Shown: piece by piece, positions 23,497 through 31,027 of the stretch
How positions within the stretch are numbered: position 1 is the stretch's first letter
Layout of the letters: every line of letters begins with the position of its first letter
Assembly (NCBI GenBank): GCA_910577665.1
Contig: CAJTOJ010000036.1
Coordinates: forward strand, 1 to 31,043
Length of the DNA stretch: 31,043 nt
From: an uncultured Acetatifactor sp.
GTDB taxonomy: Bacteria; Bacillota; Clostridia; Lachnospirales; Lachnospiraceae
Direction of reading: 5' to 3'
Position numbers and translations under genes: made by a program
The notes under the pieces: generated by a model
What the model saw: the letters and a program-made list of their open reading frames with translations, nothing else
Databases searched by the model: none
What the model was told of the DNA's origin: nothing

Positions 23497-24342
23497 ATGG
23501 AACAGATACAGGTCATGGAACTGGCCAGGGAGCTGGAACTCCCAAAAGAGGTACAACAGCATCTGGGGAGTGTCATGGAAGGGATGCCCTGGGAGAAGCT
23601 GGAACCAGTGATAAGGGACTTGACGGAGTATGATAGCGCCCAGGATGCCCAGGTCAGGCTGGCGCAGCTGGCCACGCTCGGGGGGGAGACTCCCGGTATG
23701 GGACAGATGGCAGGGATGCTTGCTGCCGCCTGTGATACCCGGGAAAAATATAGGGACTGGGGAATTCCGGACAGCGTCTTCCTGGCCACCATGAAGTGTT
23801 TCCCGCGGTTCTTAAGGGAGACGAAGCAGATGACAGGGGAATGGATCTTCGACAGGGCCTTCTGGACCTGGCGTCAGACTTCGGGCCTGTTGTTCCGTCT
23901 GGGTACCCTGGAATTTGAGTATGTGAAGGACCGGGGGGAACCTTCCCTCAGTGTACATATTCCCTCAGATGCCACGCTGACCTGCTCTGAACTGGAGAAA
24001 GCTTATGAAGAGGCAGAAGATTTCTGGGAGAGGCACGAGGAAGCGCTGTGTCCTTACGGAAAGCCCGGGAGTATCCGGTGCTGTACCTGGCTGCTCAGTC
24101 CCGCCCTGGAAGGACTTCTGCCGCCGGATTCGGGTATCCGGCGTTTTGCCCAGGGGTATGAGATTAAGACCGTATTCCCGGAAAGAGAGAGCTTTTACCG
24201 CTGGCTGTTTGCGGGGAAAAAGGAATGGGAGGAACTTCCGGAGAAAACAAGCCTCCAGAGGGCAGTGAAGGCATATCTGGCTTCCGGAGGCAGGATTGGA
24301 GAGGCTTTCGGGCAGTTAAAGCCGAATAGGGAAAGAGGATAG
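23497..24342 (+). CDS. GNAT-like acyltransferase-domain protein (NAT_N/GNAT_C type)
   Basis: A 281-residue cytoplasmic protein that matches, by recall, the Firmicute family annotated as acyltransferase domain-containing, with an N-terminal helical domain and a GNAT-like C-terminal domain. Typical segments are FLATMKCFPRFLRET, WTWRQTSGLLFRLGTLEFEY, LSVHIPSDA and CTWLLSPALEGLLPPDSGIRRF. No reaction is established for the family. It lies between the importer and namZ (7 bases from the latter), so a role in modifying or sensing amino sugars is possible but unproven. The RBS is weak (GGGGG before TATAGGGATAT). Confidence 0.8.
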   Translation: MEQIQVMELARELELPKEVQQHLGSVMEGMPWEKLEPVIRDLTEYDSAQDAQVRLAQLATLGGETPGMGQMAGMLAAACDTREKYRDWGIPDSVFLATMKCFPRFLRETKQMTGEWIFDRAFWTWRQTSGLLFRLGTLEFEYVKDRGEPSLSVHIPSDATLTCSELEKAYEEAEDFWERHEEALCPYGKPGSIRCCTWLLSPALEGLLPPDSGIRRFAQGYEIKTVFPERESFYRWLFAGKKEWEELPEKTSLQRAVKAYLASGGRIGEAFGQLKPNRERG

Positions 24343-24349
24343 GGATGGT

Positions 24350-25537
24350 ATGAAGACATTTGTGGGACTTGACCGCAGGGAGGAATGGACACGTCTTCTG
24401 CGGGGGAAAAGGATTGGTCTGATCACGAATTATTCCGGTGTGGATGCCTGCTGGAGATCCAATGTGGAGCTGTTTTTAGGGGAAGGGCTTCACCTTGTAA
24501 AACTATTCACCCCGGAACATGGATTATTTGGGGCTCTGGCGGGGGAAGAGGTCTCAGACACAGAGCATGAGGAATATCATATTCCCGTCATTTCCCTGTA
24601 TGGGGACAGACTTCATCCGGACAAGGAGGATTTTGAAGGAATAGATGTTCTGGTCTATGATATCATGGATGTGGGACTTAGGTATTATACCTATATCTAT
24701 ACCATGACCTACTGCATGGAGACGGCTGCTTCCTGTGGGCTTCCCTTTGTGGTACTGGACCGCCCCAACCCTCTGGGAGGAAGGATTGTTTCAGGCGGTG
24801 TCATGAACTCCCGGTATGCCTCCTTTATCGGAGACTACGGACTGCCGGTGCGGTATGGTTTGACCCCTGGGGAAATGGGTTATTATTATCTGAGGTGGAA
24901 GAAGATAGACCTGGACTATCAGGTGGTACCTCTTGGGAACTATACCAGGGATACGTATTTTCCGGATACAGGCTGCCTCTGGAACATTCCTAGTCCTGCA
25001 CTGGCAGACTATGCTGCCACGGTGTGTTATGCAGGCGGCTGTTTTGTGGGGGCCACTTCACTTAGCGAGGGAAGAGGTTCTTCCAGGCCTTTTCAGATGT
25101 ACGGTGCCCCTTTTGTGCGCATGGGGGAGTTCTGCAAAGAGCTGGAAAGAGAACTGGAAAAAGAATTGGAAAAAGAACTGTGGAAAGAAGAGGTCATGCT
25201 GCGCCAGAGGGCTTTTGTCCCCCTGGACAGAAAATATGTGGGAAAAGTCTGTTACGGTGTGGAATTTGCCCCCTTGAAAAAGGATCTGGACTTTATTCCC
25301 ATAGCGCTGGTTCTCATGCGCACGGCAGCCAGGCTGTATCCGGAGGATTTTAACCTCCCGGAACACGAAAAGGGGGGGAAGAAGCTGGATTACCTGGCCG
25401 GGGACTCCAGGGCAGCCCGGTACGTAGAGGGGAAAAGCAGCCTGAGGGAGCTATTGGAGGAATGGAAGGAGGAGGCGGAAGCCTTCCGGGAGAAGACAGA
25501 GGATATCCGGCTCTATGGAGCAGAAAAAGGACTTTGA
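24350..25537 (+). CDS. namZ: NamZ-like exo-beta-N-acetylmuramidase (DUF1343, GH171), paralog 1
   Basis: A 395-residue DUF1343 protein. Bacillus NamZ of this family removes terminal MurNAc from the non-reducing end of peptidoglycan fragments. Family motifs are present: TPEHGLFG (E56-H57), YDIMDVGLRYYTYIYT, DRPNPLGGRI and SEGRGSSRPFQ. It differs from the second paralog in carrying an E/K-rich helical stretch (ELERELEKELEKELWKEE, about 264-281) and in having ATSLSEGRG in place of the usual GTNLSEGRG. It has no signal peptide, so it is cytoplasmic and would act on imported fragments. The stop is 43 bases before the next paralog. Confidence 0.88.
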   Translation: MKTFVGLDRREEWTRLLRGKRIGLITNYSGVDACWRSNVELFLGEGLHLVKLFTPEHGLFGALAGEEVSDTEHEEYHIPVISLYGDRLHPDKEDFEGIDVLVYDIMDVGLRYYTYIYTMTYCMETAASCGLPFVVLDRPNPLGGRIVSGGVMNSRYASFIGDYGLPVRYGLTPGEMGYYYLRWKKIDLDYQVVPLGNYTRDTYFPDTGCLWNIPSPALADYAATVCYAGGCFVGATSLSEGRGSSRPFQMYGAPFVRMGEFCKELERELEKELEKELWKEEVMLRQRAFVPLDRKYVGKVCYGVEFAPLKKDLDFIPIALVLMRTAARLYPEDFNLPEHEKGGKKLDYLAGDSRAARYVEGKSSLRELLEEWKEEAEAFREKTEDIRLYGAEKGL

Positions 25538-25580
25538 CAAAAAGGCAGAGTGACATGTAAGGATATAGGAGGGACGGACC

Positions 25581-26720
25581 ATGGTACTATGCGGGGCAGA
25601 CCGTATTGCAGAATATGAAAAAAAACTGAAAGGGAAAAGGGTGGGGCTTCTGACCAATCAGTCGGGGCAGGATTCCAAGGGAACTTCTACGATTCACCTG
25701 CTGATGAAAAGCTGTGAGCTGACGGCGCTGTTTGGGCCGGAGCATGGTGTCAGTGGAAAGGGAGATGCCGGACAACACCTGGAAGACGGGGTGGATCCGG
25801 AAACAGGACTTCCGGTGTACAGCCTCTATGGGGAGCATCGCCACTTTACAGAAGAAATGCTGGCGGCTTTCGATGTGCTGGTATACGACATACAGGATGT
25901 GGGAGCACGTTTTTATACCTATATCTCTACCCTGCACAATGCCTTGACAGACTGCGCCAGGGCAGGGAAACAGGTGCTGGTGCTGGACCGGCCCAACCCT
26001 CTGGGAGGAAGGACTGTGGAAGGTGGTCTGCTAAAGGAAGGGTATGAAAGCTTCGTTGGCTGCTATCCCCTGCCTATCCGGTACGGGCTTACTGTAGGGG
26101 AGCTTGCGCTGATGATGAATGAGGAACAGAAGATTGGCTGTGATCTGGAGATTGCAGTCTGCCAGGGATGGCGGCGTGACAGTCTGTTCCCGGACTGGGG
26201 ATGGGAATGGCATGCCCCCAGTGTGGCCCTGACCAGTTTTGAGTCTGCATTGCTGTATCCGGGTACCTGCCTGTTTGAGGGAGTCAATCTATCTGAGGGC
26301 AGGGGGACGGAAGCGCCATTTCGCATCATAGGGGCAGACTATGTGGACGGTGAGCAGCTATGCCATGCATTTGAAAAGTGTCACCTGCCAGGTGTAAAGG
26401 CAGAGCCTGTACATTTTACCCCGACCTGCTCTAAATATGAGGGGATCGCCTGCCAGGGACTGCGGCTTCATGTGACAGATGTGGATGCGATCCGTCCGGT
26501 TACCATAGGGGTGGTGTTGCTGGATCTGGTGCGGACTCTTTATGCAGGAAGCTATGCTCTCAGGCCTCCACACCGCGAGGGCGGAAAACCGGGTCTAGCC
26601 CTGCTTAGCGGTGGGCAGGTGCTTCTGGGGAACTGGGACTGTAAAGAGGTCCTGGCAGCCTACCAGGAGGAGTGCAGGGCCTTCCTGGAGCGCAAGGCCA
26701 GGTTCCATCTGTACGCATAG
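25581..26720 (+). CDS. namZ: NamZ-like exo-beta-N-acetylmuramidase (DUF1343, GH171), paralog 2
   Basis: A 379-residue second DUF1343 protein, closer to the family consensus than its neighbour. It has LLTNQSG, GPEHGVSG (E54-H55), YDIQDVGARFYTYISTL, DRPNPLGGRTVEG, YPGTCLFEGVNLSEGRGT in parts, and a C-terminus that ends FLERKARFHLYA. It has no signal peptide. GGAGGGACGG precedes the ATG. The two copies are only moderately similar, which argues for divergence in substrate (for example MurNAc against anhydro- or peptide-linked forms) and not recent duplication. Confidence 0.9.
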   Translation: MVLCGADRIAEYEKKLKGKRVGLLTNQSGQDSKGTSTIHLLMKSCELTALFGPEHGVSGKGDAGQHLEDGVDPETGLPVYSLYGEHRHFTEEMLAAFDVLVYDIQDVGARFYTYISTLHNALTDCARAGKQVLVLDRPNPLGGRTVEGGLLKEGYESFVGCYPLPIRYGLTVGELALMMNEEQKIGCDLEIAVCQGWRRDSLFPDWGWEWHAPSVALTSFESALLYPGTCLFEGVNLSEGRGTEAPFRIIGADYVDGEQLCHAFEKCHLPGVKAEPVHFTPTCSKYEGIACQGLRLHVTDVDAIRPVTIGVVLLDLVRTLYAGSYALRPPHREGGKPGLALLSGGQVLLGNWDCKEVLAAYQEECRAFLERKARFHLYA

Positions 26721-26728
26721 GGAGAAGA

Positions 26729-26762
26729 GGTAACAGTTCAGACAGGACACGGAACTGTTGCC
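26729..26762. repeat. Palindromic dispersed element, second copy (related to 3754-3785)
   Basis: GGTAACAGTTC pairs with GAACTGTTGCC with one G-T. The unit at 26730-26761 matches the reverse complement of 3754-3785 at 29 of 32 bases. It lies 8 bases after the namZ paralog 2 stop codon, inside the operon. Confidence 0.8.
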
Positions 26763-26837
26763 ACATCTCATATCAGATGGAATGACAGATACAAGGAGTT
26801 TTGAACAGTTCCTGCTTTGCGGGGAGGAGGATGGGCT

Positions 26838-27746
26838 ATGAGGATTGCCGCAGGCATGGATGGGGGTGGGACCGGCACCACCCTGGAACTTAGGACAACA
26901 GATGGTACCTTTCTGGAGAGAAAACGGTTTGGGCCTTTTAATGTGAACAGCATTGGCAGCAGGCAGGCCCTGGAGAGGCTGGGTGAAATCTTTGCATACA
27001 TTGCAGGATGGGGAGAGTGCCGTGCAGTCTGTATTGGCGCGGCGGGTATCACCAATCCGGAGACAAGGAGTGTCATTGGGGAAGCGGCAGGCCTCCTGGG
27101 CGGGGACTGCAAGCTGCTGCTTATGGGAGACCAGGAGATTGCCCTTTATGGTGCATGCGGGGGAGAGAGTGGTGCGATTTTGATTGCAGGTACAGGAAGC
27201 ATCTGCATGGGCAGGGACCAGAAGGGGAGAAGCTGTAGGGCCGGAGGATTCGGACACTTAATTGACGATGAGGGCAGCGGCTATGCCCTGGGCAGGGATG
27301 CGCTGTGTGCTGTGGTCCGTGCCTTTGACGGCAGAAGGGACCACACGGTTCTGACCAGACTGATCATGGAGGAGTGGAAGGCATCCGGGATTGAGGAGCT
27401 GGTCCGGCAGGTGTATGCTGCCCCGGACAAAAGCCATATGGCCGCCCTGGCGCCCCTGGTGGAGCGGGCAGGCCGGATGGGGGATGACGCTGCCATGGCT
27501 GTCATCGACAAGGGAGCCACAGGTCTCCTGGAGCTGGTGCTGACGGTGCAAAGGAAGCTTTCCCTGCAGCACATGTCTCTTTCCCTGATGGGAGGCCTGC
27601 TGGTGGCAGATACACTGCTGAGACAGCGGGTTCTCGCGCTGCTTGCCCGGCAGGCCCCGGATGTGGAACTCCGGCAGCCCCTGGCCGATGGCGCTGCCGG
27701 TGCCGCCATGCTGGCGGTCAGGGAAGCCACACAGACAGGTTCTTGA
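26838..27746 (+). CDS. BadF-type N-acetyl-amino-sugar kinase (MurK/NagK-like)
   Basis: A 302-residue ASKHA-fold kinase. The phosphate-1 loop is GMDGGGTGTT, the adenosine/phosphate-2 motif is ILIAGTGSICMG, and the family signature is GGFGHLIDDEGSGYALGRDAL. Relatives include GlcNAc kinase and the clostridial MurK, which phosphorylates MurNAc and GlcNAc at O6. MurQ needs MurNAc-6-phosphate and the importer here is an ABC system that does not phosphorylate, so a MurK role fits best. ATG 26838 is chosen because GGGGAGGAGG (26821-26830) is 7 bases upstream; a TTG at 26817 in the same frame has no such site. Confidence 0.88.
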   Translation: MRIAAGMDGGGTGTTLELRTTDGTFLERKRFGPFNVNSIGSRQALERLGEIFAYIAGWGECRAVCIGAAGITNPETRSVIGEAAGLLGGDCKLLLMGDQEIALYGACGGESGAILIAGTGSICMGRDQKGRSCRAGGFGHLIDDEGSGYALGRDALCAVVRAFDGRRDHTVLTRLIMEEWKASGIEELVRQVYAAPDKSHMAALAPLVERAGRMGDDAAMAVIDKGATGLLELVLTVQRKLSLQHMSLSLMGGLLVADTLLRQRVLALLARQAPDVELRQPLADGAAGAAMLAVREATQTGS

Positions 27747-27768
27747 ACCGATGGAAAGAGGAGGGAAT

Positions 27769-28332
27769 ATGGACATCATTCGGAAGGTAAGTACCGTAAA
27801 TACAACAGAAGCAGTGGGGAGAGAGATCCGGTATATTGTGGTGCATTATACAGCAGGTCTCTGCTCCGGTGCCGGGGCCGCACAGGAGGTTGCAGACTGG
27901 TTTGACCACGGACCAAGACAGGCATCGGCAGATTTTATCGTAGATGACGAGACCACCATCCAGTATAATCCGGACCCGGCTAACCGCTATTGCTGGTCTG
28001 TGGGGGGACCACGCCAGGAAACCAGCGGAGGAACCCTGTACGGAATCGCTGGAAATGCCAATTCAGTCAGTGTGGAGATATGTTCCACAAACCATACAGG
28101 TCAGATGACGCAGGCCAATGATCCTGCCTGGAGCTATACAGATGCCGTGCTGGACCGGGCGGTAAAACTGATCCAGTATCTGATGAAGACGTATCACGTG
28201 GATAGCAGTCATGTGATCCGTCATTATGATGTCAATGGAAAACTTTGCCCCGGCATCATTGGATGGAATGCGGAGACAGGGGATGAAAGCAAGTGGGAAG
28301 CGTTTCGGAAAAGACTGGAGCAGGAAGTGTGA
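27769..28332 (+). CDS. N-acetylmuramoyl-L-alanine amidase (Amidase_2, zinc)
   Basis: A 187-residue amidase_2 domain protein that should cut the bond between MurNAc and the stem peptide. Zinc ligands are recognisable: H26 in VVHYTAG, H152 in IRHYDVNGKLCPG and C160 in the same motif. The catalytic region is complete (VEICSTNHTG). It is a single domain with no signal peptide or wall-binding repeats, so it more likely trims imported muropeptides in the cytoplasm, as AmpD does, than lyses walls. It also resembles phage endolysin catalytic domains. ATG 27769 has AGGAGG 4 bases upstream; ATG 27751 in the same frame lacks a site. It starts 22 bases after the kinase gene. Confidence 0.88.
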   Translation: MDIIRKVSTVNTTEAVGREIRYIVVHYTAGLCSGAGAAQEVADWFDHGPRQASADFIVDDETTIQYNPDPANRYCWSVGGPRQETSGGTLYGIAGNANSVSVEICSTNHTGQMTQANDPAWSYTDAVLDRAVKLIQYLMKTYHVDSSHVIRHYDVNGKLCPGIIGWNAETGDESKWEAFRKRLEQEV

Positions 28333-28337
28333 GAAGA

Positions 28338-28479
28338 ATTTCTAAGACGCCAAAAGACATTGTCTAAGAAATCCTACGGCGCATAAATGCGCCTTTCTCA
28401 CACTGAAAAGCACAAGGGAAGCGTTTTTCCAAGCGCGGTTTTTGCGCTTTGCGTATTGTTTGTGTCAGCTGCGCTGACA
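28338..28479. repeat. Cluster of four intergenic hairpins within the operon
   Basis: ATTTCTAAGAC / GTCTAAGAAAT (28338-28372, one mismatch), GGCGCA / TGCGCC (28378-28393, then TTT), AAGCGC / GCGCTT (28431-28449) and TGTCAGC / GCTGACA (28463-28479) follow in series. The block fills the gap between the amidase and hydrolase genes. It shares AAGGGAAGCG with the multi-hairpin element, so it could be a decayed copy. Confidence 0.5.
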
Positions 28480-28504
28480 TGTGGGAAGTGTGAAGGGAAT
28501 GGGT

Positions 28505-29671
28505 ATGACAGATTTTAGGAGGACAAGGGAACTGTTGGAGGATGGGGAGGCTTATGGTGCAGGGCCAGGACGGGAATGTGTGGTGTTTTATAAGCAGGAG
28601 CCAGTGTTTTGCCATATTGCAGGTTTCCGGGACAGGGAGAGGGGGATTCCACTTTCCGGAGAGGAATTCTTTGATTTGTTTTCCTGTACCAAACTGCTTA
28701 CCTGCACTGCTTCCATGATGCTCTGGGAACGAGGGGCTTTCCGGCTGGAGGATCCGGTGGAAAAATACCTTCCCGAATTTGGAAACATGCTTGTGCAGGA
28801 AAGGCTGGAAAACGGCAGGAGTACGTTGCGTCCGGCCAGGACACCTATGCTGGTGTACCATTTGCTTACCATGTCCGCAGGGCTGAATTATGACTTGAAG
28901 GATGAGGCAGTCCAGGCGGCCAGGGATGCCACAGAAGGATTCTGCCCCACACTGGAAACCATCCGTTTTCTGGGAAGGAGGCCTCTGGACTTTGACCCTG
29001 GAGAACGCTTTCAGTACAGCCTGTGCCATGACGTGCTGGGGGCACTGATCGAAGTGTGGTCCGGGATGGGGTTTTACCGGTTTCTGAAAAAGGAGATTTT
29101 TGATCCCCTGGGGATGAAGGAAACCTTTTTCCATCTGCCGGGGAAGTGGAGAGAGAGAAAGGCAGTCCGTTATATGTGTGAGGGGGAAGGCAAAGACATT
29201 CTGCCCTGTGCGCCGGGAAATCCCTTTGTGCCAGGAGATGCCTATGAAAGCGGGGGCGCAGGCATTGTTTCCACCCTGGATGACTATGCCAGGTTTGTGG
29301 GTATGCTTTCCAGGGGCGGGAAGATGGCAGATGGAAAAAGGATCCTGGAAGAAGAGACTCTGAAGCGGATGGCCACACCGGTGCCCGATGAGAAGTGGCA
29401 GGAGACTTTTCAGACCGCCTGGCTTCCGGGCTACCATTATGGTCTGGGCGTGTATGTGCTTTGGGATGCCAAAAAGGCCGGATCCCTGGCCAGCCCCGGA
29501 ACCTTTGGATGGAATGGGGCGGCTGGATCCTATGTGTCTGTAGATCCCAAAGCACAGATTGCGGTACTATATATCCAGCACATGCATTCTCCCGGAAACA
29601 AAGTGTATCATGACAGACTGCGGAATACCATTTACAGGGAGATTCTGGGGGAGCAGGAGGCAGGGGAATGA
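28505..29671 (+). CDS. Serine hydrolase, class C beta-lactamase/PBP-like fold
   Basis: A 388-residue beta-lactamase-superfamily protein without a signal peptide. The active-site SxxK is S60-CTK63 (DLFSCTKLLT). The second motif is Y171-S-L in FQYSLCHDVLG, so the usual asparagine of YxN is replaced by leucine. The third box is WNGAAGSY in place of KTG/HxG. Members act as esterases, D-amino-acid peptidases or amidases. In this operon a D,D-peptidase or peptide-trimming step on muropeptides is plausible but not shown. ATG 28505 was chosen because AAGGG lies 7 bases upstream; ATG 28499 and GTG 28481 in the same frame are too close to it or unsupported. The stop overlaps anmK by 4 bases (ATGA). Confidence 0.85.
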   Translation: MTDFRRTRELLEDGEAYGAGPGRECVVFYKQEPVFCHIAGFRDRERGIPLSGEEFFDLFSCTKLLTCTASMMLWERGAFRLEDPVEKYLPEFGNMLVQERLENGRSTLRPARTPMLVYHLLTMSAGLNYDLKDEAVQAARDATEGFCPTLETIRFLGRRPLDFDPGERFQYSLCHDVLGALIEVWSGMGFYRFLKKEIFDPLGMKETFFHLPGKWRERKAVRYMCEGEGKDILPCAPGNPFVPGDAYESGGAGIVSTLDDYARFVGMLSRGGKMADGKRILEEETLKRMATPVPDEKWQETFQTAWLPGYHYGLGVYVLWDAKKAGSLASPGTFGWNGAAGSYVSVDPKAQIAVLYIQHMHSPGNKVYHDRLRNTIYREILGEQEAGE

Positions 29672-30852
29672 AAGATCTGACAGTGGTGAGACAAAAGCCT
29701 TCCCGCCTGGTCATCGGGTTGATGTCGGGCACTTCAGCGGATGGCATTGATGCTGTGCTGACTGTCATAAGTGGCAGCAAAGAGACACTTAAGGTCCGCC
29801 AGCTCTCTTTTGTGTATCTGCCATTTGATGTGCAGGTCAGACAGAGGATTCTCAAGGTGGCAGAAGGAGATTTTGGCGGGGCGCGGGAGCTTTGCTGCCT
29901 GGATTTCCTTCTGGGAGAGCTATATACAGATGCCTGCCTTGCATTGTGCCGCCAGGCAGGGGTATCCCCTAAGGAGATTGACCTTGTGGGAAATCATGGG
30001 CAGACAGTATGGCATATGCCCATGGAAGAAGTGTATCTGGGTCATGCTTTGCGGGGGACCCTGCAGATCGGGGAGGACGCTGTCATTGCCCAGGCCCTGG
30101 GATGTCCTGTGGTGGGAGATTTCCGGGTGCGAGATCTTGCAGCCGGGGGACTGGGCGCTCCACTGGTGCCTTATGCGGACTATCTGCTGTACCACGATCC
30201 TTCCCGGACTGTGGCGTTGCAGAATATCGGAGGGATTGGAAATATCACCATCCTGCCTGGGAATGCAGGACCGGAGGGGATCCTGGCCTTTGACACAGGT
30301 CCTGGCAATATGGTCATGGATGCCCTGGCTTTCCGGCTGACAGGAGGAGAAGCGCGTTTTGATACAGGTGGGAAAATGGCGGCTTCAGGCAGGGTCAGTC
30401 CACAGCTGCTGGAGCATATGATGCAGGATGCCTATTTGTACAGGAAGCCTCCGAAGACAACAGGGCGGGAAGCCTATGGTTCTGCGTATGTGGACAGACT
30501 CCTTGCTTATGCCCGGATGGAAGACATCAGTCTTCTGGATGTGCTTTCCACGGCCACCCGGTTCACGGCGGAAACCATTGCCTATGGCATCAGGCATTTT
30601 TCGCCTGTATATCCAAAGTGCCTGGTCATTGGGGGAGGGGGCAGCCATAACCAGACACTACTGGATCATCTGGAGGAATGTCTTCCAGGGATGGATATCC
30701 TCACAAATGAGGATATGGGCTATGACAGCGATGCCAAAGAAGCGGTGGCTTTTGCCATCCTTGCCAACGAAGCTGTCATGGGAGTTCCCAATAACATGCC
30801 CTCTGCAACGGGGGCGTCCGGGCCTGTGGTTATGGGTAAGATAACACAGTAA
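29668..30852 (+). CDS. anmK: Anhydro-N-acetylmuramic acid kinase
   Basis: A 394-residue kinase that opens 1,6-anhydro-MurNAc and phosphorylates it to MurNAc-6-phosphate, the substrate of MurQ encoded upstream. The motifs are intact: GLMSGTSADGIDAVL (ATP site), NHGQTVWH, GDFRVRDLAAGGLGAPLVPYAD (with D156 a likely catalytic residue), QNIGGIGNIT, FDTGPGNMVMDAL and VIGGGGSHNQTL. It is slightly longer than the usual 370. The start codon overlaps the hydrolase stop, which indicates translational coupling. It is the last gene of the locus and is followed directly by element copy B. Anhydro-MurNAc is made by lytic transglycosylases, so this supports uptake of others' wall fragments. Confidence 0.96.
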   Translation: MKDLTVVRQKPSRLVIGLMSGTSADGIDAVLTVISGSKETLKVRQLSFVYLPFDVQVRQRILKVAEGDFGGARELCCLDFLLGELYTDACLALCRQAGVSPKEIDLVGNHGQTVWHMPMEEVYLGHALRGTLQIGEDAVIAQALGCPVVGDFRVRDLAAGGLGAPLVPYADYLLYHDPSRTVALQNIGGIGNITILPGNAGPEGILAFDTGPGNMVMDALAFRLTGGEARFDTGGKMAASGRVSPQLLEHMMQDAYLYRKPPKTTGREAYGSAYVDRLLAYARMEDISLLDVLSTATRFTAETIAYGIRHFSPVYPKCLVIGGGGSHNQTLLDHLEECLPGMDILTNEDMGYDSDAKEAVAFAILANEAVMGVPNNMPSATGASGPVVMGKITQ

Positions 30853-31027
30853 ACCCCCATGCAACGGGCTGCGCCACCTTGCATGAAAGTCTGGGGGTTT
30901 CCTGTGAAGATGCACACAAACCCGCAAGGGAAGCGGGTTTGGCGCACAGCAGTCTCGGGATTTCGTGCAAGAGAGCACGAAACACCTCGCGGTGTCGCAG
31001 AGTTCAATTTGGAGACTTTCATAGTAA
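30851..31027 (+). repeat. Multi-hairpin intergenic element, copy B
   Basis: It begins with AAACCCCCA (30851-30859) pairing with TGGGGGTTT (30892-30900), then a 119-bp core (30909-31027) with only three differences from copy A. Hairpin 1 (AAACCCGC / GCGGGTTT) and hairpin 3 (ACACC-TCGC-GGTGT) are perfect here, while copy A has one mismatch in each. It starts at the last bases of anmK. The first hairpin, followed by TTTCC, may end transcription of the muropeptide operon. The window ends 16 bases later. Confidence 0.9.
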
